Source of the DNA: Peribacillus simplex
GTDB taxonomy: Bacteria; Bacillota; Bacilli; Bacillales; DSM-1321
Reading direction: 5' to 3'
Length of the DNA: 64,000 nt
Assembly: GCF_001542915.1 (NCBI RefSeq)
Contig: NZ_LNNH01000028.1
Span: 1 to 64,000 of the forward strand
Shown here piece after piece: positions 15,803 to 24,674 of this stretch (positions are counted from its first letter, which is position 1; every line of letters begins with the position of its first letter). The translations under genes and the position numbers were made by a program. The notes beneath the pieces are model-generated. The model was not told the DNA's origin. It saw only the letters and a program-made list of their open reading frames with translations, and did no database searches.

Positions 15803-17124
15803 AGGCAGCTGCCACATCCAACCATGCAAATAGAGCGGTTGAACAATTGCACGCGAATGCTCATGACTGGACAAATCAATGCGTTAAATGCGGGTATTGC
15901 TTGCCAGCATGCCCCACCTACGAATCAATGGGCGTGGAATCCGCTTCACCACGGGGCCGAATCAACCTAGTCAAACTGGCTGCCGAGGGGAAAATAGATC
16001 TTCAAAAGGATTTAACGGAACCGATCGAGCTTTGTTTAGGTTGCCGCGCCTGTGAAACCGCCTGTCCTGTCGGTGTTCCTTACGGGCATATATTGGAGGC
16101 GGCAAAGGAAGCGATCGGAAATCGCCCGCCCAGCAGCGATAACATGACGAAGATGAAGAAACTGGCATTGGTTCACCTCTTTCCCTACCCTCGGCGAATG
16201 AATCTGCTCGGTAGCGGGGCCATGCTTTATCAAAAATCAGGGTTATCCAATCTTGTTCGTCAATCGAATCTGCTCTACAGGTTTTCACCGGTTCTTGCCC
16301 ATTTAGAACAAGCGCTTCCAGCCATCGAATCTCCCGCGAAACGGATCAGGGCGGGTACGCTGATACCTTCCAAAGGGGCAACCCGAATGAGAGTGGCATT
16401 CTACACAGGCTGCATCATGGATTCGCTGATGTCACGAATCAACCGTCTTACCATCGAGCTGCTTACCCTTGTGGGATGTGAGGTCATACTTCCGGAAAAT
16501 CAAAGCTGCTGCGGTGCCCTCCATTCCCATCAAGGCGAAGCGAAGCAAGCGAAAGCTCTGGCGAAAAGGAACATCCAGGCTTTCATGCAGATGGATGCAG
16601 AGGTAATCGTCAGTAATGCCGGGGGCTGCGGTGCATCACTTCGGGAATATGAACAGCTCTTGGCTGATGATTGCGAGTGGTCAGGGGCAGCAAAAGATTT
16701 CTCCAAGAAATCAAAAGATATCAGCCAAATTCTTCATCAGTTAGGGCCGCTCCCTTTTACTGAAGAATATCATGGCATCGTTACTTTCCAAGATTCCTGC
16801 CACTTGCGCAATGTCCAGAAGGTGCAAACGGAGCCGCGTTTATTATTGCAAGCGATACCAGGTATCACTTACGTGGAAATGGCGGGATTTGACCGTTGCT
16901 GTGCATCGGGAGGCATATACAACCTTCTCCATTTTGAGGAATCGATGAAAATCCTGGATGGAAAAATGAACGACCTTAAAGAAACAAGGGCCACTACAGT
17001 CATAACGGTTAATCCTGGCTGCCAAATGCAAATGAGCATTGGCATCCAAAGGGATGGGGCGGCTAACTCTATTAAAAGCTTGCATCTCGTTGAAATTCTT
17101 GCCAAGGCCTGTGGCTTGAATTGA
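15799..17124 (+). CDS. glcF: Glycolate oxidase iron-sulfur subunit (GlcF/YsfD type)
   Basis: A 441-residue electron-transfer subunit for the preceding flavoprotein. Two 4Fe-4S motifs lie in the first 100 residues: CVKCGYCLPACP and CLGCRACETACPVGV. The two cysteine-rich CCG domains follow, with CCGALHSHQGE (about 235) and DRCCASGGIYNL near the end, plus TGCIMDSLMS and DSCHLRN. Electrons would pass on to the membrane quinone pool. It is the last gene of the sigma-54 operon, starting at the ATGA overlap. No clear terminator follows. Confidence 0.94.
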   Translation: MKAAATSNHANRAVEQLHANAHDWTNQCVKCGYCLPACPTYESMGVESASPRGRINLVKLAAEGKIDLQKDLTEPIELCLGCRACETACPVGVPYGHILEAAKEAIGNRPPSSDNMTKMKKLALVHLFPYPRRMNLLGSGAMLYQKSGLSNLVRQSNLLYRFSPVLAHLEQALPAIESPAKRIRAGTLIPSKGATRMRVAFYTGCIMDSLMSRINRLTIELLTLVGCEVILPENQSCCGALHSHQGEAKQAKALAKRNIQAFMQMDAEVIVSNAGGCGASLREYEQLLADDCEWSGAAKDFSKKSKDISQILHQLGPLPFTEEYHGIVTFQDSCHLRNVQKVQTEPRLLLQAIPGITYVEMAGFDRCCASGGIYNLLHFEESMKILDGKMNDLKETRATTVITVNPGCQMQMSIGIQRDGAANSIKSLHLVEILAKACGLN

Positions 17125-17337
17125 CAGATTAACGCCAAGGTTGTTTGAGGATGATGGCAGGCGTAGATAAAGCATGCGAATGGCAGTTTGCTACGAAATT
17201 TAACTATATTAAAATATGGAAAAGGGTATAATGAGTAAGGGAATGATGGATGTAAAGTAGAGGATTTATGTAGATTGGAATTACATGCCGTTCACTATCC
17301 AGATATTTACACAAAGACAGAAGGAGAAATGATTCAC

Positions 17338-17784
17338 TTGACTAATAAAGAAACGAAAATGAACGAGTTACCTGAAAACTATGAGGAATTAAAAAAGTCC
17401 GCCAATCGCAAATCCAATTGGAGGGAACGTTTGGATGCGATAGAAGAGTTAGGACAAGCGAAAAACCAACAAACCATCGATATATTAACCCATATCATGA
17501 ACAGTGATTCTGTCTATAAAGTTCAGGAGGCATCCTACCGGCAACTAAAAAGATTAGGAGAAGACGTTCAATTGCCATCCAGAAAAAAAGGGGAATTGGT
17601 TAAAGGGTTAACGAAAATCCTATTAAGGATAAAGAAGAGTTTGCCGGAAGACCATACGTATGAGGAATTCAAGGAAAAACTTCAAAAGATGCGGATGGAT
17701 ATATACGATACCTATGAGGGGGAAAAGGGCGCAGACTTCGATGAATGGCTAGAGAGCACATGGTCTTCCTTATCGAAAAGATAA
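17338..17784 (+). CDS. HEAT-repeat-like small protein
   Basis: A 148-residue charged helical protein, with no signal or membrane segment. The part SNWRERLDAIEELGQAKNQQTIDILTHIMNSDSVYKVQEASYRQLKRLGE is a HEAT-type helical repeat pair, as used for protein docking; the rest (ILLRIKKSLPEDHTYEEFKEKLQKMR) is also helical. Function unknown. TTG 17338 is the preferred start, eleven bases after AAGGAG, because ATG 17329 lies only two bases from that site; a start at a later ATG is also possible. It stands alone with its own terminator. Confidence 0.7.
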   Translation: MTNKETKMNELPENYEELKKSANRKSNWRERLDAIEELGQAKNQQTIDILTHIMNSDSVYKVQEASYRQLKRLGEDVQLPSRKKGELVKGLTKILLRIKKSLPEDHTYEEFKEKLQKMRMDIYDTYEGEKGADFDEWLESTWSSLSKR

Positions 17785-17810
17785 CCTTCCGTACAAGCGG
17801 GAATCAACAA

Positions 17811-17836
17811 AGGAGCAAAATTTTTGCTCCTTTTTG
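17811..17836 (+). terminator. Rho-independent terminator
   Basis: GGAGCAA and TTGCTCC form a stem around an AT loop, followed by five T. It ends the HEAT-repeat gene. Confidence 0.85.
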
Positions 17837-17953
17837 CTATGTGCCGAATAAAAGCCAAGGAGCTTTACATCTGGGTTTCTTTTAGATAAGGGTATTATTC
17901 TGACCAATTTTCGCAAAATATACAAAGGCCAAAAAAAACGGAAGGTGATTGAC

Positions 17954-18094
17954 ATGAAGGAAATATCCCAAAAGAGATTTTGTGAAACGTGCAAGAAGGA
18001 GACCATTCATACGGTAACGGAAGATGCATTGGAAATAGAATATTCCTGTAACGAGTGTAAGGCGCACCAAGAGATTTACAAATCTTTTTTTTAA
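17954..18094 (+). CDS. Tiny zinc-ribbon-like protein (46 residues)
   Basis: A 46-codon gene with a good start: GAAGGTGATT lies eight to ten bases before ATG 17954. The product is one four-cysteine unit, CETCKKET near residue 10 and CNECKAHQE near residue 32, spaced 19 residues apart with alternating strand-like residues between, the pattern of a small zinc ribbon. Such proteins may bind nucleic acid or partners; none is evident nearby. It ends just before a shared terminator with the convergent permease gene. Confidence 0.7.
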   Translation: MKEISQKRFCETCKKETIHTVTEDALEIEYSCNECKAHQEIYKSFF

Positions 18095-18184
18095 AAATGA
18101 TTGAAGAACACTTTGGTCAAAGGCAGCTACTTTAACTTACGATCTGATAAAAGGGAAGTAAGTTTATATTGTAATACCTTTTAC

Positions 18185-18221
18185 AAAAAAGCAATCACAC
18201 AATGTGTGGATTGCTTTTTTG
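18185..18221. terminator. Bidirectional terminator
   Basis: AAAAAAGCAATCACAC pairs with GTGTGGATTGCTTTTTT with one bulge. A run of A precedes and a run of T follows, so it can stop the zinc-ribbon gene on the plus strand and the permease gene on the minus strand. Confidence 0.85.
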
Positions 18222-18241
18222 TATCTACTTGTATTTTATCG

Positions 18242-19465
18242 TTATACAGCTTGTTTAGGATAATGAACTTGTTTAGGTAGAGCAGTTGGCCTCAAAGCCG
18301 CGAATAGGATAACAAAAACGAATACACTAACACCTAGAATTAAATAGGTTTTAGAAAAGCCTATCGTATCGTACCAATGACCAAGTATTGGCGAAAGAAT
18401 GGCTTGACCCACTTGAGACACGAAATAATATCCTACAATATACATCGTAGCCGAGAACTTAGCATTGAAATTAGCATCGATAAATTTTAAGATAGCAATC
18501 AACATAATCGGAAGTTCGAAAGAATGTAACATTTTCATTGTAGAAATGCCAATCGGTTCCACCGCTAATCCCGATCCAGTAATACGAATTGCCATGAGTA
18601 ACCCTGCCAGGACCAAACTTTTCTTGGCGCCGATTTTATTAACGATAAACGGGGCAATAAACATCATGCCTGCTTCTAAAAAGATTTGTATAGAATTTAG
18701 ATAACCAAACATTTGATTTCCTTGTCCGCTGGTAGAGAATAAGGAAGCATAATAAACGGGAAATTGTTGATCATAGACAGAATAAATACAAGCCACGCCT
18801 AGAACATACACCATAAATATCCAAAAAGTTTTGTTCTTTAATAAAGCTAATGTATCTGTTAATTTAATTGAATCCGTTTTCTTTTGTTCTTCTTCTGAAA
18901 TTTGAACGTTCATTAATAGAAGAAAGAGAATAAGGAAGATACTACATGCCGATGCAACCCAAAAGCTGATATGAGGATTGATGTTAAACAGTTTCCCCGA
19001 AAAGAAGGCTGCAGCTGCAGCACCTAATGATCCCCACATCCTTACTTGTCCGTACTCGAAATGATATTTTCTGCCGGTGCGTTCGGCGTATGATTCAATA
19101 GCTCCAAACGATGCTAGTAATGTGGCACTGAGATAAACACTTCCGGTAATGGCGCCTAAAATAGGATTGTAATGTAATAGAGGACTATAAATATAAATGA
19201 AAAACGGACCAATTAGCATTATCAAAAATGTTATAACCCACAACAAATGTTTCCTCAATCCAATTTTATCGGAAATGAAACCGTATAGTGGTTGGAAACA
19301 AAGGGTGGCGATAGCATTAATGGAAAAAATCGTACCTACTTGGGCGCCACTTAGCTCTAATGTTTGTCCTAACCATATAGCAAATAAAGACATGGCAGAT
19401 GTAGAAGCAAAAAAATAAAAAAAAGTAAAGCCGCTTAAAGACCAATAATTTAAATTCTTTTTCAT
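18242..19465 (-). CDS. LacY/CscB-like oligosaccharide:H+ symporter
   Basis: A 407-residue major-facilitator permease with twelve predicted helices, of the oligosaccharide:proton symporter group that includes LacY, RafB and the sucrose carrier CscB. It opens MKKNLNYWSLSGFTFFYFFASTSAMSLFAIWL and keeps the family segments GQVRMWGSLGAAAAAFFSG, FGYLNSIQIFLEAGMMFIAP and MYIVGYYFVSQVGQAIL. It would import intact, non-phosphorylated sugar, so the nearby GH32 would act on sucrose or a similar fructoside itself. The gene has its own regulatory region: a 16-bp operator at 19615 and a cre-like site at 19554. It reads in the same direction as the LacI gene upstream of it. Confidence 0.92.
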   Translation of the reverse strand: MKKNLNYWSLSGFTFFYFFASTSAMSLFAIWLGQTLELSGAQVGTIFSINAIATLCFQPLYGFISDKIGLRKHLLWVITFLIMLIGPFFIYIYSPLLHYNPILGAITGSVYLSATLLASFGAIESYAERTGRKYHFEYGQVRMWGSLGAAAAAFFSGKLFNINPHISFWVASACSIFLILFLLLMNVQISEEEQKKTDSIKLTDTLALLKNKTFWIFMVYVLGVACIYSVYDQQFPVYYASLFSTSGQGNQMFGYLNSIQIFLEAGMMFIAPFIVNKIGAKKSLVLAGLLMAIRITGSGLAVEPIGISTMKMLHSFELPIMLIAILKFIDANFNAKFSATMYIVGYYFVSQVGQAILSPILGHWYDTIGFSKTYLILGVSVFVFVILFAALRPTALPKQVHYPKQAV

Positions 19466-19553
19466 GTTCTCAATCCCTTATATGTATTTTTTTCCATGTG
19501 ATTTTCAAAACTACACTTTCCCAATAACGTAATAGTTAGAAAATTACACAAGG

Positions 19554-19568
19554 TTGAAGCGCTTTCTT
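19554..19568 (-). promoter_or_regulatory. cre-like catabolite control site
   Basis: TTGAAGCGCTTTCT matches about 11 of 14 positions of the CcpA-box consensus TGWAANCGNTNWCA and holds the near-palindrome GAAGCGCTTTC. It lies about 90 bp upstream of the permease start, suggesting glucose repression. Confidence 0.5.
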
Positions 19569-19614
19569 TTTTGATGAAGGAAGTATAAGGTCCATTGAAA
19601 CAAAATAAAGGGCA

Positions 19615-19630
19615 TCCGAAACGTTTCGGA
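19615..19630. promoter_or_regulatory. LacI-family operator 1 (permease gene)
   Basis: TCCGAAACGTTTCGGA is a perfect 16-bp palindrome with the central CG typical of LacI-family sites. Identical to the site at 22504 and one base from the site at 20680. It lies between the regulator and permease genes. Confidence 0.85.
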
Positions 19631-19659
19631 AAATATATAAAACTAAAAACTATTCATTT

Positions 19660-20670
19660 TTAGTTTTTAGTAGTACTGTCTCTAATAATCAAATTCGTAT
19701 CTACATAACGGCACAAATCCGTTGGATCCTCTTCTAGCATTTTAATGAGTAAGTCTGCAGCTTCAGAACCAATTTTGTACACTTCTTGTCCAATCGTGGT
19801 TAATGGGGGCAGACAGTAGGAAGCAAGGGTAATATTATCGTATCCAACTATGGAAATGTCATCTGGTACTGTCTTGCCTAATTTATGGCAGGCTTTTAAT
19901 GCTCCAAGTGCCATGACATCACTGGCGCAAAATAAAGCATCCATGTCTTTATTTTCTTCTAAGAGCTTATAAGTAACGCTTTCCGATGTTGCTTCTTCAA
20001 AGGCACCATCTACAATCCATTCCTTGTTGACGGGAAGGTTGTACTCCGTAAGCTTCTCGATATATCCTTTCAATCGTTCTTCACTTACATAAGCCCCTTC
20101 ATGTCCATTGATCATCCCTATATTTTTATGACCTAGCTGGATAAGATGCTCAATGGCTTTTTTTGCACCTAATACATTGTCCGTCGTTACATATCCAACG
20201 GAATCCGTTTGTATGGGAATATCTATCAATACACAAGGAATATCACTTTCCAAGATTTCTTTTAAATATGGATCGTCTTTTCTAATACCTTGGACAATCG
20301 CTCCATCGACACGGCGTTCACGACAAAGCTGTGTATAAGTCTTTTCACGCTGTTTCGTGGTATTCGTGTTAAATAAAATCAAATCGTAACCAAGGGCTGA
20401 AGCCGTTTCATTGATTCCACAGAGCACTTCGAACGTAAAATTATCCTTTATATTTTCCTTACTCATTCCGGACACGAGTAATCCAATGGTTTTGGACTTC
20501 TTCATAACAAGCCCGCGTGCTAACGTGTTAGGGCTGTAGTTCAGCTCTTTAGCAACAGCCAGGATTTTTTGTTTGGTCTTTTCATTTACATCAAAATAAC
20601 CATTTAATGCCCGGGATACAGTAGTGACGGAAACCCCGGCAGCCTTTGCGATATCTTTAATCGTTGTCAA
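19660..20670 (-). CDS. LacI-family sugar-responsive repressor
   Basis: A 336-residue repressor. The N-terminal helix-turn-helix and hinge read TTIKDIAKAAGVSVTTVSRALNG and NYSPNTLARGL. The rest is a periplasmic-binding-like effector domain (TIGLLVSGMSKENIKDNF, RVDGAIVQGI, DALFCASDVMALGALKA, SIVGYDNITLASYCLPPLTTI). The start is TTG at 20670, behind a GGAGG that itself overlaps an operator copy, so it should repress its own synthesis. Its promoter is TTGAAT-17-TAAAAT on the minus strand (20709-20737). The regulated genes are inferred from the three operator copies: itself, the permease and the debranching-type glucosidase. The effector is probably the imported sugar or a breakdown product. Confidence 0.93.
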   Translation of the reverse strand: MTTIKDIAKAAGVSVTTVSRALNGYFDVNEKTKQKILAVAKELNYSPNTLARGLVMKKSKTIGLLVSGMSKENIKDNFTFEVLCGINETASALGYDLILFNTNTTKQREKTYTQLCRERRVDGAIVQGIRKDDPYLKEILESDIPCVLIDIPIQTDSVGYVTTDNVLGAKKAIEHLIQLGHKNIGMINGHEGAYVSEERLKGYIEKLTEYNLPVNKEWIVDGAFEEATSESVTYKLLEENKDMDALFCASDVMALGALKACHKLGKTVPDDISIVGYDNITLASYCLPPLTTIGQEVYKIGSEAADLLIKMLEEDPTDLCRYVDTNLIIRDSTTKN

Positions 20671-20679
20671 AAAAAAACC

Positions 20680-20737
20680 TCCAAAACGTTTCGGATCACT
20701 TTCACTTTATTTTAGCGCCCTTAAAATAAATATTCAA
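20680..20737 (-). promoter_or_regulatory. lacI-type gene promoter with operator 2 over the ribosome site
   Basis: On the minus strand, TTGAAT (20732-20737) and TAAAAT (20709-20714) are 17 bp apart. Operator copy 2, TCCAAAACGTTTCGGA on the plus strand (20680-20695), differs at one base from copies 1 and 3, lies just after the expected transcript start and overlaps the gene's GGAGG. This indicates autoregulation. Confidence 0.75.
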
Positions 20738-20888
20738 TCTTTTTTTATTTAGAAAATTGATAATAAAGAAATTACTCTTGTTTTTTGTTAAACAGATAGC
20801 TTAATGTATTAGTGAAACAATGGGATGCCTAATTATGTAAAAGGTATCGAGAAAATCGATGAGATAAGAGCGAAAATGGAGGTAAATC

Positions 20889-22412
20889 ATGGTGATTGAT
20901 AGGCGACATCAGGAAGCGATTGAATTGGCAGCGCAATCCATTCGTCAAAACGTTAAGAAAGTTAGCGGGGATCATTGGAGACTCAATTATCATATAAGTA
21001 CAGAGGCCTTTTGGATGAATGATCCTAATGGGTTCAGTACGTTTAAAAATGAATATCATTTATTTTATCAGCATCATCCCTATAGCGCTGAATGGGGACC
21101 TATGTTTTGGGGACATGTAAAAAGTAAGGACCTAGTTTTTTGGGAACATCTACCGATAGCGTTGGCTCCCAGTGAAGAATACGATCTGGATGGTTGCTTT
21201 TCAGGTAGTGCCATCGAAAAAGATGGTTTTCTCTATGTCTTGTATACGGGGAATGTTTGGACAGGTAATGATCAAGACACAGATTTACGGCAAACTCAGT
21301 GTCTTGCTGTAAGTGAAGATGGCATCCATTTTAATAAAATCAATCAAAATCCCGTCATGTTATCAGCGCCAAAAGGAGAGATCCACCCTCATCATTTTAG
21401 GGATCCAAAGGTGTGGAAGCATGGTGATGATTATTATTGTGTGGTCGGATCACGCACAAAGGACCATCAAGGGCAAGCGTTGTTATATCACTCAAAGGAT
21501 TTAATGGATTGGGAATTTATGAACGTTATGGCAAAGAGTGATGGGAAGTTAGGTTATATGTGGGAATGCCCGGATTTTTTTCATTTAGACGGGCATGACA
21601 TATTGATGATATCTCCACAAGGGATGGAGCCAGTGGATGATCTTTATCAGAACCTCCATCAAGCGGGATATATTCAAGGCAAGTTAGATTATGAAACTGG
21701 CTTGCTCCATTATCGTAACTTTCAACTATTGGATTATGGTTTTGATTTTTATGCTCCACAAACCATTCAAGACCTTAAAGGAAGGCGTATTATGATAGCT
21801 TGGTTGGCGATGTGGGAAAGTGAGATGCCTGAACAAAAAAACAATTGGGCAGGGGCTATGACCATTCCACGTGAGTTAACGGTTCAAGACAATAAAATCC
21901 TAGTAAATCCTATTTCAGAATTTGAAAAGCTTCGGGAAAATGCTGTTCAATATACCAATATCACGGTTGAGGGCGAACATACTTTCCATCAAATTTCAAG
22001 TGATAGTTATGAAATTGAGGTGATCATTGAGGCACAAGCATCTTTAACTTTTGGAATGAAGGTAAGAAGAAGCGAAGCATTAAATCAAGAGACTTTGCTT
22101 ATGTACGATCGAACGGAAAGCTTGCTTGAGCTTAACAGAGACCGATCAGGAAGCGGTCCTAAAGGACGTAGGGTAGCTCCAGTTAAACTATATGATAATA
22201 AACTATGTTTACGTATTTTCATTGATAAATCTTCTATAGAGGTTTTTATCAATCATGGTGAAAAAGTAATGAGTGCCAGGATTTATCCAGACCAGGCAGC
22301 CAACGGTATAAGCTTTTTTTCTGATAAAAAGATTACGTTGATAAAATTCCAAAAATGGGATTTAAATAAATCCATATCCATTGGAAGTATTGAAGGCAAC
22401 AGTAGTCGTTGA
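20889..22412 (+). CDS. GH32 sucrose/fructoside hydrolase
   Basis: A 507-residue cytoplasmic GH32 enzyme that splits sucrose or related beta-fructosides. The five-blade propeller has the nucleophile Asp in WMNDPNG (about residue 44), the stabiliser in FRDPKVW, and the acid/base Glu in WECPDFF (about 227). A C-terminal beta-sandwich includes LRIFIDKSSIEVFIN. No signal peptide is present. Because a proton symporter and not a PTS permease is encoded nearby, sucrose itself is a more likely substrate than sucrose-6-phosphate. ATG 20889 has GGAGG upstream. The gene diverges from the repressor gene and, unlike its neighbours, has no clear copy of the 16-bp operator of its own. The fructokinase often found with such enzymes is absent. 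Confidence 0.92.
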   Translation: MVIDRRHQEAIELAAQSIRQNVKKVSGDHWRLNYHISTEAFWMNDPNGFSTFKNEYHLFYQHHPYSAEWGPMFWGHVKSKDLVFWEHLPIALAPSEEYDLDGCFSGSAIEKDGFLYVLYTGNVWTGNDQDTDLRQTQCLAVSEDGIHFNKINQNPVMLSAPKGEIHPHHFRDPKVWKHGDDYYCVVGSRTKDHQGQALLYHSKDLMDWEFMNVMAKSDGKLGYMWECPDFFHLDGHDILMISPQGMEPVDDLYQNLHQAGYIQGKLDYETGLLHYRNFQLLDYGFDFYAPQTIQDLKGRRIMIAWLAMWESEMPEQKNNWAGAMTIPRELTVQDNKILVNPISEFEKLRENAVQYTNITVEGEHTFHQISSDSYEIEVIIEAQASLTFGMKVRRSEALNQETLLMYDRTESLLELNRDRSGSGPKGRRVAPVKLYDNKLCLRIFIDKSSIEVFINHGEKVMSARIYPDQAANGISFFSDKKITLIKFQKWDLNKSISIGSIEGNSSR

Positions 22413-22459
22413 AGATGGTGATGTTCTCGTGCCTGTGAATACGGTTTGTTAAAAAAACA

Positions 22460-22519
22460 TTGAATTATCAGAATCAAAGAGATAAAATGTAAAGCAAAGT
22501 TAATCCGAAACGTTTCGGA
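22460..22519 (+). promoter_or_regulatory. Promoter plus LacI-family operator 3 (glucosidase gene)
   Basis: TTGAAT (22460-22465) and TAAAAT (22483-22488) are 17 bp apart. The perfect palindrome TCCGAAACGTTTCGGA at 22504-22519 lies about ten bases past the expected start, a roadblock position. The promoter boxes are the same as those of the repressor gene. Confidence 0.85.
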
Positions 22520-22535
22520 ACGAGGGGGAGCTCAA

Positions 22536-24659
22536 GTGGAATATCGTGTAATCAAGGAAAATGATTTGTTTTTATTAACAGATGAAAGAGGCAATATCAC
22601 AGAAAACCACCAGTATGGATTAGGACTTTATGCAAAAGATACGAGATTCTTAAATAAACTCAATATTAAAATTAATGGAGAAGATCCCATTTTATTGTCT
22701 TCAAAAGCAGATGAGAATTATATGGCGACCATCTTACTTACAAATCCTCATATGGAAAATGATGAAGAAGTAGTTTTATGGAGGGAATCGATAGAAATTC
22801 AGAGAAAGCGGTTCATTAACAATGGTGTTTTATATGAGGCAATTACGTTGAAAAATTACTCCCCGAAACGTATTACATTTTCGATCACGGTTGAAGTGGA
22901 TGCTGATTTTACGGACATGTTCATTGTTCGCGGTTTCCAAACAGGAAAAGTCGGAAAACGAACTGGACAATTGGTTAAAGATAAGTCTTTGATTTTTACA
23001 TATCAAGGTTCTGATAATCTTTCCCGAGAGACTTCTATCTCCTGGGACAGAGAACCTGCTAAAGTAACGGAGACAGGTGAAATTACATTCCATTTTACAT
23101 TAGAGCATGCACAAGAAGAGGAGGTCGTGCTAACGATACGACCTCAAATCGCAGGAGAGGATGAAAGCGAAATACTCCCCATGACGGAGGCACTTCACGA
23201 ATTAAGAACATCCTACAAACAATGGGAATGCAGTACTACAAAAGTAAAAACTGACCACGAAACGCTTCAACGGTTAATTACCAGAGGATTAAGTGATATC
23301 CGTGTTTTACTTTCCGATGTGGGATATGGTCCATTTCCTGTAGCTGGCTTACCGTGGTATGGTGTTCTGTTTGGGCGCGATAGCTTAATTACAGCCTTGC
23401 AGATGCTTCCTTTCAATCCTGAGGTAGCCAAAGGAACATTAAGGACTTTGGCTGTCCATCAAGGAAAAGAAAACAATCCATGGCGTGATGAGCAACCAGG
23501 GAAAATCATGCATGAAATTCGTTATGGGGAGTTAGCCAATACAAACCAAATTCCATTTACTCCTTATTACGGTACAGTTGATGCAACCCCGTTATTTATC
23601 ATATTACTAACGGAATATGTAAAATGGACAGGTGATTTTGCGTTACTTAATGACTTACAACCTAACCTTGATGCAGCCTTTGCATGGATTAATGAATACG
23701 GTGATAGAGATGGAGATTCCTTTGTCGAATATCATCAAGAATCGAGTAAGGGAATTGCCAATCAAGGTTGGAAAGATTCCGCGGACGCTGTAGTCCATAG
23801 AAACGGGGAATTTGCAAAAAGTCCAATCGCCCTTGCAGAAGTTCAAGGTTATGTGTATCAAGCGAAAATGGGCATGGCATCATTGTATCAAGCAGTCCAT
23901 AAACAAGCGGAAGCTACATTGCTAAAAGATGAAGCAGCTCTTCTGAAGGCAAAATTTAATGAACAGTTCTGGATGGAAGATAAATCTTTTTACGCCATTG
24001 CCTTGGACCAAAACAAAGAAAAGGTAGGTACCATCACAACCAACCCAGGTCATGTTCTATTATCGGAGATGCTGGATGAAGATAAAGCAGATAAGGTAGC
24101 GACCATGCTGTTATCTGATAAAATGCATTCTGGCTATGGCATACGCACCATGGGGGAAGATGAGGCTGCTTATAATCCCATTAGTTATCATGATGGAAGC
24201 ATTTGGCCTCATGACAACAGTCTCATTATCCTTGGATTAAGTAAAACAGGGAAACAGGAAGAAGCAAATAAAGTCATGGAAGGATTAATGCAAGCGGCCC
24301 AACATTTTGAATATGATCGACTGCCTGAGTTATTTTGCGGATATTCATCTAAACTTGGTAAGCCTGTTAAATATCCAGTTGCCTGTTCGCCACATGCTTG
24401 GGCAGCTGCCAGACCATTAACATTCATCCAGTCGTTGCTTCAATTGTTTCCAAACAGCCCTTCTAAAGAGATACACTTAAACCCGTGCCTGCTGGATAAT
24501 ATGAATGAACTCAACGTGCAAGGAATTAACATTGGTACAGGAATTCTTTCTATGACTGTAAAAAGGGAAGATGGACAAATCCTTGTCTCCATCGATGAAA
24601 ATACTACAGGTTACAAAGTGGTTGCTTCTTCAGAATTACAACGAATCGATCGTTCATAA
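22536..24659 (+). CDS. Glycogen-debranching-type (amylo-alpha-1,6-glucosidase) glycoside hydrolase
   Basis: A 707-residue cytoplasmic protein. The N-terminal sandwich domain (GLGLYAKDTRFLNKLNI near 30) is of the bacterial GDE_N type. An alpha/alpha barrel follows with GLPWYGVLFGRDSLITALQML (about 265), GWKDSADAV, VQGYVYQA, SYHDGSIWPHDNSLI and ACSPHAWAA, the acidic loops expected of GH63/GH133-like enzymes. Related proteins are annotated as glycogen debranching enzymes, but no glycogen gene is nearby; the control by the sucrose-type repressor suggests a sugar conjugate of plant origin. The start is GTG 22536 behind GAGGGGGAG. It has its own promoter, operator and terminator. Confidence 0.85.
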   Translation: MEYRVIKENDLFLLTDERGNITENHQYGLGLYAKDTRFLNKLNIKINGEDPILLSSKADENYMATILLTNPHMENDEEVVLWRESIEIQRKRFINNGVLYEAITLKNYSPKRITFSITVEVDADFTDMFIVRGFQTGKVGKRTGQLVKDKSLIFTYQGSDNLSRETSISWDREPAKVTETGEITFHFTLEHAQEEEVVLTIRPQIAGEDESEILPMTEALHELRTSYKQWECSTTKVKTDHETLQRLITRGLSDIRVLLSDVGYGPFPVAGLPWYGVLFGRDSLITALQMLPFNPEVAKGTLRTLAVHQGKENNPWRDEQPGKIMHEIRYGELANTNQIPFTPYYGTVDATPLFIILLTEYVKWTGDFALLNDLQPNLDAAFAWINEYGDRDGDSFVEYHQESSKGIANQGWKDSADAVVHRNGEFAKSPIALAEVQGYVYQAKMGMASLYQAVHKQAEATLLKDEAALLKAKFNEQFWMEDKSFYAIALDQNKEKVGTITTNPGHVLLSEMLDEDKADKVATMLLSDKMHSGYGIRTMGEDEAAYNPISYHDGSIWPHDNSLIILGLSKTGKQEEANKVMEGLMQAAQHFEYDRLPELFCGYSSKLGKPVKYPVACSPHAWAAARPLTFIQSLLQLFPNSPSKEIHLNPCLLDNMNELNVQGINIGTGILSMTVKREDGQILVSIDENTTGYKVVASSELQRIDRS

Positions 24660-24674
24660 TAATAACAGCCTAAG

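Noticed and set aside
20840-20888. Fourth LacI operator before GH32
   Set aside because: ATCGAGAAAATCGAT near 20847 is a dyad but does not resemble the 16-bp operator, so it was not counted.
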